Shown here piece after piece: positions 42,480 to 49,992 of a DNA stretch of 64,000 bases (within the stretch, counting starts at the first letter, position 1; each line of letters opens with the position of its first letter). Both the position numbers and the translations under genes were made by a program. Source of the stretch: an uncultured Bacilli bacterium. GTDB lineage: Bacteria; Bacillota_I; Bacilli_A; RF39; UBA660. The notes beneath the pieces are model-generated. The model was not told the origin of the DNA and made no database searches. It was given only the letters and a program-made list of their open reading frames with translations. The stretch covers positions 1-64,000 of the forward strand of contig CAKPSO010000002.1 of the NCBI GenBank assembly GCA_934183185.1, given 5' to 3'.

Positions 42480-42612
42480 AAATATAAAAAAGTGAATACG
42501 AATGGTATCCACTTAAATCACAAAATTACTAATTAATATTAGTTACTCTGGCATTTAACCCAAAACTATTCGTAATCGGGTGGATATTTCATCGCTTTCC
42601 TTTTTTAAATCT
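42480..42612 (-). promoter_or_regulatory. infC-rpmI-rplT leader with intrinsic terminator (L20-leader-like)
   Basis: A leader of about 130 bases ends with the stem GTGGATAC-C-ATTC-GTATTCAC followed by TTTTTT (42484-42516). It is placed immediately before the infC ribosome site. Attenuated leaders controlled by L20 are known for this operon in low-G+C Bacillota. Upstream segments (CACCCGATTACGAATAG and others) can pair with the terminator arm. Identity as the L20 leader is inferred from position. Confidence 0.7.
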
Positions 42613-42617
42613 TCTTA

Positions 42618-42646
42618 ATTTTACTAAAAATATACGTAATTGTCAA
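42618..42646 (-). promoter_or_regulatory. Promoter of the infC operon
   Basis: Minus strand TTGACA, 17-base spacer, TAAAAT, about 150 bases before infC. Confidence 0.85.
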
Positions 42647-42689
42647 TATTTTATGATGAATTTATATATTTTCACGTAAATTCGTAGAT

Positions 42690-42722
42690 TTATTAAAAGT
42701 CAATATCGAAATACTGACTTTT
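42690..42722 (-). terminator. Terminator after the 851-residue surface protein gene
   Basis: Minus-strand AAAAGTCA / TGACTTTT stem with T-rich tail, just before the infC promoter. Confidence 0.8.
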
Positions 42723-42727
42723 ATAAT

Positions 42728-45283
42728 TTATCTTGTTTTTTGCACTGATTCTTCTACTACTTGATCAACACTATCCATTGCTTGTAAATCTTCTGAGTAG
42801 GATGATTGTTGTTCAAATTGTTTGATCAATTCATCTTCATCAAAATATGTAGCATTTGGTGGAGTAATATTACCATCTACGATTGGTGCATAATCAGGTG
42901 TTGGTGTAGGATTAACATCTGGCGTTGGAGTAACGTCTGGTGTTGGTTCTACAGTAGGTTCAGTAGTAGGTTGTGGGGTAATAACAGGTTCAGGTGTAGG
43001 AACATCTTTATTAGAATCTTCACTATTTCCTTTATTGATTACATCATCTATTGTACCATTATTCCCTGTTGGATCAGTAGTTATTGTTCCAGGCTGAACA
43101 TAATCTGGAACTTTGTTTGCTTCTTGCATACGTTTTTGATAGTCAGCTTGGCCATCTGATTTACCTTGGCTATAAGCACTACGGATAGTGCTATTTGCTG
43201 ATGATGCATAACTACTATTATACTCATCTGTTCCACCTTGATTATAGTAGTTATAGGTATTAGCATATACGTTTTTATATAAGTTATCTAAGCCATCTTT
43301 CTTTGCTTTCTCATATCTATTTTTAACATTGGCATCGGTAGATGTTGAATACTTAGTCATTTCACCAGTATTACCACTGGCAAAATAGTTAAATACATCA
43401 TTATAATCAACTTGAAGTGCTGCTTTTTCTTGTCTTGCAATTTGCTCATGTTTTTGCTTTGTGGCATCAGTATCTCTTTCAGAACCTACTGCTTTAGATG
43501 CGTCTTCTTCAGACTTAATAATTCCAGCTTCTGCCTCTGCTGGTGTGTTACCATTGGCTACTAATGAATCTTTAGCTGCAGCTGTATTAGATGTTTCTAA
43601 TATTTCTTGAAGTTTACTAGAATATGCTTTATCTGAGCCACCAATTTTTGATAATTCTTGTAAAGCTGTTTCAGTAACTTTTTCCCAGAAGGTATTAGAG
43701 TACATTTCGTTTTTGGTTAATGATTCAAGTTTTTGGTTAAGCATTGAAGCTATTAAATCATTATCATATGTATACTTAGTAAGTTCACCAATTACTGCAT
43801 CTTCATTATCAAAATTCATATTACTAACTGCTTCAGCTACTTTATCAGCATCTATTTTACCATCTTCGTCAGTATATACTGTAAGTTGTGCTTTTAAAGC
43901 TTGTTTATTATCTTCAACCATTTTGTCAGATGTCTCTAAATTTACTCTATACTCATCGGCATCTCTAAATTTTTCTTCTTGTTCACCGCAAGATAAATCA
44001 GCTATACTTTCCTTAGTTCCATCTATTCCAAGATAATATTTTTCAGGATTATATCCTAATTGTTTTAAGAAGTGGTTTTCATCAAACTCAGCAAATCCTT
44101 GAACATATCTACTCATAAATACTTCATCGAATAGATCTACCTTTACTTCAACTTCTTTAGCAGTACCAGTTGTATATATAGTCATTTTATCTTTATAATT
44201 TCTTAAATCAGCTTCTCTTTGATCTGCAGGTAACATTGTTCTTAATAGATAAGAAGTTGAGCCAGCACGTGCTTTAGTTTCTTTACCTTCAATATCACTA
44301 TTGAAGTAATCTTTATACATTTCTTTTTCTGCTTGCATTAATGTTTCTTTTTCATTAATTCCGGCACTCATCATTTTAGCATGATGTTCTTCAAATGTAT
44401 TTATTACTTCTTTATCATGTTCATCATTGAAAAGTGATGAAATATTTGATGTCTGATTACTTAATGAATAATATAAATTCATTTTTTCCATGAAATCATT
44501 ACTTAAATCCATTATTTCATCAGCATTTATATTGCTTCCATTACAGATAGTAATTAATTCCTCATCAGTAAAATTATTAAATCTTAAATAGAAAGCCATT
44601 GTTTCTTTTGGCGTAAATCCAAATCTTGATTCTTGACCATTATTATTAGTTCTTGTCATCCAAGATTGTGAGTTATTGAATTCAAGTAGCCAAGTGCCTA
44701 CTTTTGTCCAAGCTTCTTTTTGAATACTATCAATAGCATTTTCTGTGTAATAATCCCAATCTTGACCATCCATACTAGGTTTTACTATCTCATCATTTAC
44801 TTCTTCTTGAGTTTCTTCTGTAACTGGTTCTGCTTGATGATTACGAGCATATGTAACACCCGCAACAGCTCCAGCTGTTACAGCAATGCCCAAACCAGTA
44901 AGTGCCATAGCTGTAGTAAGACGTGATTTACCGTTATTATCAACATTATCATTCAAACTATCTCTATATTGTTCATATAATTCTAAACTTTTAGAGTTAG
45001 AAGCTTTGAAAAATTGTAAATCTTCTGAATCTTTTAATACTCCATTTTGTTTATTCAATGTGAATGAATTAGCAGAAAGACATTGACTAAATAATTTAGT
45101 CATATTTTGTCTTCCTTTAATATCATTCATTGCTTCGGCACTTACTATACCATTTGTACCATCAGCATATTCAATTAATAATTGATAAACGCAATCTTTT
45201 TGAGTAACTTTAGGATCTGTTGCTTTATCAATTAATACTACTTTTAAATTTTTAATATTTTTTGTATTAATTTGTTCTTCCAT
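42728..45283 (-). CDS. Large membrane-anchored protein with Pro/Thr-rich C-terminus
   Basis: 851 residues, no family recognised. Residues 1-120 form a cytosolic N-terminal domain. One membrane helix is at about 122-143 (TTAMALTGLGIAVTAGAVAG). A very long extracytoplasmic helical region (about 150-720) is rich in Glu, Asn and Thr, and a Pro/Thr/Asp linker (about 745-800) precedes the acidic end. The topology (cytosolic N-domain, single helix, long exterior) suggests a structural or signalling envelope protein. It is co-transcribed with the pseudopilin-like gene upstream (13 bases) from a consensus promoter. Confidence 0.7.
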   Translation of the reverse strand: MEEQINTKNIKNLKVVLIDKATDPKVTQKDCVYQLLIEYADGTNGIVSAEAMNDIKGRQNMTKLFSQCLSANSFTLNKQNGVLKDSEDLQFFKASNSKSLELYEQYRDSLNDNVDNNGKSRLTTAMALTGLGIAVTAGAVAGVTYARNHQAEPVTEETQEEVNDEIVKPSMDGQDWDYYTENAIDSIQKEAWTKVGTWLLEFNNSQSWMTRTNNNGQESRFGFTPKETMAFYLRFNNFTDEELITICNGSNINADEIMDLSNDFMEKMNLYYSLSNQTSNISSLFNDEHDKEVINTFEEHHAKMMSAGINEKETLMQAEKEMYKDYFNSDIEGKETKARAGSTSYLLRTMLPADQREADLRNYKDKMTIYTTGTAKEVEVKVDLFDEVFMSRYVQGFAEFDENHFLKQLGYNPEKYYLGIDGTKESIADLSCGEQEEKFRDADEYRVNLETSDKMVEDNKQALKAQLTVYTDEDGKIDADKVAEAVSNMNFDNEDAVIGELTKYTYDNDLIASMLNQKLESLTKNEMYSNTFWEKVTETALQELSKIGGSDKAYSSKLQEILETSNTAAAKDSLVANGNTPAEAEAGIIKSEEDASKAVGSERDTDATKQKHEQIARQEKAALQVDYNDVFNYFASGNTGEMTKYSTSTDANVKNRYEKAKKDGLDNLYKNVYANTYNYYNQGGTDEYNSSYASSANSTIRSAYSQGKSDGQADYQKRMQEANKVPDYVQPGTITTDPTGNNGTIDDVINKGNSEDSNKDVPTPEPVITPQPTTEPTVEPTPDVTPTPDVNPTPTPDYAPIVDGNITPPNATYFDEDELIKQFEQQSSYSEDLQAMDSVDQVVEESVQKTR

Positions 45284-45296
45284 TATGTTTCACCCC

Positions 45297-46769
45297 TTAT
45301 TTATTTCTTGTTTTTCCGGTATATGTATAACCATTATTTAATAAGTTTTTATCTCCGTATGAACTCCATAAGTAAGTAGTTTTAGCTTCTTGAACATTAG
45401 TACATGTTTTCTCACGATAGAAATGAACATCACCATAAATTGCCTTTTCAGCTGATTTTTGAACTGTTTTAATTTCAGTTATAGTTCTATTTATATATAA
45501 TGGGATTGAACGTGTTTCTACACTTGTACAAGTAGCTGTTACAGTAGCTGCAGAAGTGTGAGAAGTTCCATTACGTTTATATAAATGCCATACTGTATAT
45601 GGGTGATTTGTACATGTTGCACCACATTCACCATAGTCTACCCCAACAGGTAACCATTTTGCAGTAGGGGTTGGATCTGATGGTGGATTGTATCCTCTAT
45701 GTTCTTGTTTAGTATCATACCAATCACCTGTTACTTGAGTAATAGTATTTCCTGATACAACGTAATTATATCCTGTACATACTTTATAATCATGAGTGCC
45801 TACTTGAACTTGTTCAGGATAAGTAAATGTTACTTTTTCATAAACGGCTGGTTCAGTACCAATTTGTACTTTCTTAGTGCCTAAATCTTCTACTACTTTA
45901 TAAATGTTATTTACTGTAGTTAAACTTTGTCCTGATTTAAGAAGTTTTGTTGACCAATTTGACCAGTTACTACAATAAGCTTCAGTATATTTTCTATATT
46001 CATATTCTTTTACTGGATTGTTACTTGGTTTTGGAGTACATTCATCTTTCCAAGTTTCAAAACTTACTTCAGTTGCATTTTTACCATAGTATTTACCATC
46101 TTTTATCTCACAAGCCTTTGGAACATCTGGAGTAACTGTTGGTGTTGGAGTTACTGTAGGTGTAGTTGTTGGCGTTGTAGTTGGTGTAGGTGTAGGTTTA
46201 ACAGTTGGTGTATTAGTTGGAGTAAGTGTTGGTCTTGGGCTGTTACTTGGTTTAGGTGTTGGTTTATTAGTTAGTTTAGGTGTAGTTGAAGGTTTTTCAG
46301 TATTATTAGGTTTAGCTTCACAAATATCTGTTGAACAGTATGAGTAGCATCCTAAATGTACTAAAATATAGTTTTCTTCTTCACTACATTTTAAGTTAAC
46401 TTTCATTAGATATTCAGTATCTTTTTTCTCTAATGATACATATGATGCTGTTACATCACATGCTTTACCATTCTTATCAACAAATGGTATTAATAACTTC
46501 ATGTCTAACATTTCTTGTAATGTCATTTTCTTAACATCACCTACATTTTCTGGTAATCTCTCAGTTGTATAGTAAGTGATTGCAGCATTCTTCATTTCTT
46601 GAATGTTAGCATTGAATATTTGATCCTTTAATGGGTTTAAAGCATCAATATATGAGTCCATTTTAGGCCATGGTACTAGCCATATAAGTAATAACACAAA
46701 GATGATAATCAAAATTAGCTTTAGTAAAAAGCTTTTTAGTAGATTTCCTTTTCTTTCTTCTGTATACAT
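45297..46769 (-). CDS. Membrane-anchored pseudopilin-like protein with Thr/Pro linker and Cys-rich C-terminus
   Basis: 490 residues. An N-terminal membrane helix (about 16-31) ends with PWPKMDSYIDALNPLKDQIF. It is followed by a compact domain with NIQEMKNAAITYYTTERLPE, resembling the body of pseudopilins without the prepilin cleavage site. A Thr/Pro repeat linker (about 155-220, PTPTPT units) leads to a Cys-rich exterior domain with SNWSNWS, loosely reminiscent of thrombospondin-type repeats. The frame opens at 46829, but ATG 46769 follows GGGGGAG. It is the first gene of the operon with the 851-residue protein. Confidence 0.75.
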   Translation of the reverse strand: MYTEERKGNLLKSFLLKLILIIIFVLLLIWLVPWPKMDSYIDALNPLKDQIFNANIQEMKNAAITYYTTERLPENVGDVKKMTLQEMLDMKLLIPFVDKNGKACDVTASYVSLEKKDTEYLMKVNLKCSEEENYILVHLGCYSYCSTDICEAKPNNTEKPSTTPKLTNKPTPKPSNSPRPTLTPTNTPTVKPTPTPTTTPTTTPTVTPTPTVTPDVPKACEIKDGKYYGKNATEVSFETWKDECTPKPSNNPVKEYEYRKYTEAYCSNWSNWSTKLLKSGQSLTTVNNIYKVVEDLGTKKVQIGTEPAVYEKVTFTYPEQVQVGTHDYKVCTGYNYVVSGNTITQVTGDWYDTKQEHRGYNPPSDPTPTAKWLPVGVDYGECGATCTNHPYTVWHLYKRNGTSHTSAATVTATCTSVETRSIPLYINRTITEIKTVQKSAEKAIYGDVHFYREKTCTNVQEAKTTYLWSSYGDKNLLNNGYTYTGKTRNK

Positions 46770-46800
46770 ATTATAATCTCCCCCTTTGTTTATGTGCCGT

Positions 46801-46829
46801 ATTATAGCATAAAACAAATTTTTTGTCAA
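46801..46829 (-). promoter_or_regulatory. Consensus sigma-A promoter of the surface-protein operon
   Basis: Minus strand TTGACA, exactly 17 bases, TATAAT: a perfect match in both boxes and spacing. The -35 box overlaps the stop codon of smr. It predicts strong expression of the 490- and 851-residue proteins. Confidence 0.9.
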
Positions 46830-47080
46830 CTTTTCTTTTTGATAGTTACTATTGTACTACCGTCGTTAAAAAAATCTAAATAATACTTTTCTACATAAGT
46901 ATTATTCTTTAATACTTCATGAACTGTTTTTCTTAAAATACCCGTTCCTTTTCCATGAATTATTATTACCTTTTCATTTCCCATTTTGTAGTGATCACTA
47001 ATGAATTCATTTACTAATATTCTGGTTATTTCTCTATCTAGACCATGTAAGTCTAAACTAGGTCTATTTTCATAATACAT
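46826..47080 (-). CDS. Smr domain protein
   Basis: 84 residues forming a stand-alone Smr domain (as at the end of MutS2): SLDLHGLDREITRILVNEFI with the LDLHG motif (about 8-12) and the HGKGTGILR motif (about 42-50). Smr domains nick or bind branched nucleic acids or act on stalled ribosomes when fused. Its start overlaps the PfkB kinase gene by 11 bases. Confidence 0.92.
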   Translation of the reverse strand: MYYENRPSLDLHGLDREITRILVNEFISDHYKMGNEKVIIIHGKGTGILRKTVHEVLKNNTYVEKYYLDFFNDGSTIVTIKKKS

Positions 47081-47978
47081 CTATTTTACTCCTAACTAGC
47101 ACATCACTAAGTTCTGGCATAGAATTTTTACCACCAAGTTTCATTACTGATAAAGCTCCAGCAATATTAGAAAGATTAAGTGTTTCTTCAAGAGAATAGC
47201 CATTACTGATAAAGTAAGTAAATGCTCCATGAAATATATCACCTGCACCAGTTGAATCTACTGGATGCTCAACTTTTAATGTAGGAATTATTTTATATAT
47301 ATTATCTATCTTGGCAAAAGATCCATAACCTTCTAGAGTAATTACTACTGTATTTTTAAATTCATCAGATAGTTCTTTATGAATTTCAATTAAAGTATTA
47401 ATATCACTACAATCAATTTTCTTATTGGTATACTCTTCAGCAAAGTCTTTAGAACAAACTAAGTACTTAACATATTTACATAGTTCTACTATTGGTTCTT
47501 TTAAATTACCAGCATCTAACACACTTATACAGGTTGGATTATCAATTAAAACTCTTTTAGATATTTCTAATTCTTCTCCATCAACTAATATTACATCTGG
47601 TTTTATATTTAAATCAAGGTTTCTAACTCCATGATCTTTATTACGACTAACAATAATCGTTCTAGAACCATTACTACTATTTGCAAGAATATAACTTGTA
47701 GTTGTGTTAAAATCATTAGCTGTTTCTAAGTAATCAATATTAGTACCAATATCAGTAAACTCTTTCTTGATTCTTTCTCCATATAGATCATTACCTACTA
47801 CTCCTACAAAGTAAGTATCCATTCCCCATTTGGATAAGAGGTAAGCTGCATTTGCTGCAGCCCCACCCCCACACTCAACACCTGGTGCGATTCTCATTTT
47901 TGTATTTTCAATGGGAAATTCTGAAACAGGTAAAGTTATATCATAGGCAGCATGTCCTATACACATGTATTTTTTCAT
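47070..47978 (-). CDS. PfkB-family carbohydrate kinase
   Basis: About 302 residues of the ribokinase/PfkB fold. N-terminal GHAAYDITLPV, the substrate-side GGGAAANAAYLLSKWG (about 37-52) and the catalytic PfkB signature DSTGAGDIFHGAF (about 243-255, Asp as base and anion hole GAGD) are present. Substrate is uncertain: ribokinase, fructokinase or a nucleoside kinase would fit. Start at ATG 47978 after AGGTGG. It is followed by smr with overlap. Confidence 0.9.
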   Translation of the reverse strand: MKKYMCIGHAAYDITLPVSEFPIENTKMRIAPGVECGGGAAANAAYLLSKWGMDTYFVGVVGNDLYGERIKKEFTDIGTNIDYLETANDFNTTTSYILANSSNGSRTIIVSRNKDHGVRNLDLNIKPDVILVDGEELEISKRVLIDNPTCISVLDAGNLKEPIVELCKYVKYLVCSKDFAEEYTNKKIDCSDINTLIEIHKELSDEFKNTVVITLEGYGSFAKIDNIYKIIPTLKVEHPVDSTGAGDIFHGAFTYFISNGYSLEETLNLSNIAGALSVMKLGGKNSMPELSDVLVRSKIDVL

Positions 47979-48052
47979 AACTACCACCTACTTAAGTATA
48001 ACAAATTATAGACTATCATGGAAGAATAATCTTTAAATTATTTATATTTTTT

Positions 48053-49804
48053 CTAGAAATACCAGCTGCTTAGCCATTTAAGACTATCAATATAGTCACT
48101 ATTAGTAAGCATTCCTGATATTACTGGATAGAAACAAATAAACATTAATATTACAATAGCTACATAGAATAAGTAAACACTATTATTTTTGATTTTTTCA
48201 GTTATCCATTTAATGAAAGCTGTTATAGCTAACATAACAAATGGTAAAGTTGGGAAATAATGATACATAAACATAACTCTTCCAATAAATAAATATGGTA
48301 ACCAACTACATAGTATAAATACTAGGATAAAAGCATATTCTCTTTTTTTCTTTAGAATAGTCATGATTAATACAAAGATACTTGCAAGTATTCCAAACCA
48401 CCAAATAGCTGGATTACCAATACCTACGATAGTAGATTTAATATTTCCACCGTGATATCCTACATAATACCAAACTGGTTTATACATAATTGGCCATGTA
48501 TACCATTTAGAAGAAAAATCATGAGTAGCAGTTAATTTAGAATGATATTCATACATATTTTTAGTTTGTTCTATTAGGCCACTAATACCTGATACTTTAC
48601 CAGGATAAATAGTTGGGAATAATAAGTATGCTAGTGTATAAATTACGATAGGCATTACTACAAAGAATAGTATGCAAGCAAGAATTATTTTACCTAAATC
48701 TTTTTCTTTTCTACCTCTTCTATTTTGAAGAATAATATGAGTAAAGAACACAATAGCTAGTCCTAATCCAATGTATAATCCAGTCCATTTAGTAGCTATA
48801 GCACATCCTATAAATAAGCCTGATAGGAATAGATTTAATAATTTTTTGCTTAGTCTTTCTCTCTTATCCATAACGATATATTTATACATAAATAGTACTG
48901 ATAACATCATGAATAATACTAAGAAGCTATCTACAGTTCCCATTCTGGTTTGTGCAAAATGGAAACAATCAAATGTCATAAGTAATGCTGCAAGTATAGC
49001 CCATTTTCTATTTTTGAAAATGTTTTTAGCTAATGAATAGATAACAGGTATCATTAATATACCAGCAATATTACCCATTAGACGGTAAGCAAATGTACAC
49101 ATTCCAAATAACATAATTGGAAGAGTCATAAGTAATTTACCAAGTGGTGGATGAACCCATTCATTAGTTGGAATACCATGAATATATTCATAGGCACTTC
49201 TAGCAAAATAAACTTCATCAAAGTAAGCACTATTTTTATAGCTTATTGTTGCTGGAACAGTGTTTGCTTCATCTATTACTACTTTACTTTGATCATCATT
49301 AGCTATAGCAGTTATTTTTTCACCATATTTATCATATAGTTGAATTTCTCCTATAACGCTTCCTTTATCTTTAGCAACAAATTTAATATATTTACCTGTA
49401 GTATCTATATTAAAATCATTCCAAGAGAATACCATATTTTGTTCTATGGTTGTTAGATAGTCATAATTTTCTCCATCGTTAGATGCAAATATATCATAAC
49501 TACCTACTTCATAACCAGAGTAGATTCTTGCAAGTCCTACTTCTTGGTTAGGTTTTTGTAATTCTAGGCCAATTTCTTCTCCAGAATATTGGAATTCATA
49601 AAAAGTTTGTGGATTTTTAAGAGTTCCTAAATCTTTAAAAGATAAAATAGCATAGAATAATACGAATACTGCAATTATTATCCAGTCTGTCTTTTTAAGT
49701 TTACGATCATCATCACGAAGATATGATTTCACTTTAGAAAACCAAGTCGTTTTCTGTTTGTTTTCTTTTGTTTCTTTTTTCTTTTTCATATGACTATGAT
49801 TCAA
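48053..49804 (-). CDS. PMT-type protein O-mannosyltransferase (GT39-like) with inserted exterior domain
   Basis: 583 residues. About ten membrane helices. The catalytic loop YFDEVYFARSAYEYIHG (about 190-206, Asp-Glu pair) followed by HPPLGK (about 214-219) is the PMT/GT39 signature, and GTVDSFLVLFM follows at about 285. An N-terminal exterior insertion (about 60-180) has a discoidin-like beta pattern (YEVGSYDIFASNDGENYDYL). It transfers mannose from a polyprenyl-phosphate carrier to Ser/Thr of secreted proteins. The start is TTG (49804) or ATG (49789); a perfect hairpin lies between the ribosome site and these codons. Confidence 0.88.
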   Translation of the reverse strand: MNHSHMKKKKETKENKQKTTWFSKVKSYLRDDDRKLKKTDWIIIAVFVLFYAILSFKDLGTLKNPQTFYEFQYSGEEIGLELQKPNQEVGLARIYSGYEVGSYDIFASNDGENYDYLTTIEQNMVFSWNDFNIDTTGKYIKFVAKDKGSVIGEIQLYDKYGEKITAIANDDQSKVVIDEANTVPATISYKNSAYFDEVYFARSAYEYIHGIPTNEWVHPPLGKLLMTLPIMLFGMCTFAYRLMGNIAGILMIPVIYSLAKNIFKNRKWAILAALLMTFDCFHFAQTRMGTVDSFLVLFMMLSVLFMYKYIVMDKRERLSKKLLNLFLSGLFIGCAIATKWTGLYIGLGLAIVFFTHIILQNRRGRKEKDLGKIILACILFFVVMPIVIYTLAYLLFPTIYPGKVSGISGLIEQTKNMYEYHSKLTATHDFSSKWYTWPIMYKPVWYYVGYHGGNIKSTIVGIGNPAIWWFGILASIFVLIMTILKKKREYAFILVFILCSWLPYLFIGRVMFMYHYFPTLPFVMLAITAFIKWITEKIKNNSVYLFYVAIVILMFICFYPVISGMLTNSDYIDSLKWLSSWYF

Positions 49805-49816
49805 TTATGAATCATT
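49797..49816 (-). promoter_or_regulatory. Perfect inverted repeat between ribosome site and start of the mannosyltransferase
   Basis: Arms ATGATTCA and TGAATCAT with a 4-base loop lie directly after GGAGGA. If folded in the mRNA, the hairpin would bring GGAGG to about 7 bases from ATG 49789. It could be a translational control element or simply an operator. Confidence 0.5.
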
Positions 49817-49977
49817 CCTCCTTTTCTTTTATATTACATCTATATAAATTTTATAAATGCCTGAAATTCGTGGCCGCGGCTTTTCATAAAAGGAGAAAAG
49901 CTATAGCCTCATATATCAATATTTTTTTAATTAATGATTTATACTTTTCTCCAATTCCTGTTTACGCGAGTGTTAAC

Positions 49978-49992
49978 GGCACATTCGGTGCC
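49978..49992 (-). promoter_or_regulatory. Hairpin at the 3' end of the variable-looking coding region
   Basis: Minus strand GGCAC-CGAAT-GTGCC begins at the last base of the stop codon. DNA hairpins at this place are a known part of diversity-generating retroelement target genes. The rest of 49805-49977 has a second long-range stem (GGAGAAAAG / CTTTTCTCC followed by TTTT) that may serve as terminator. Confidence 0.45.
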
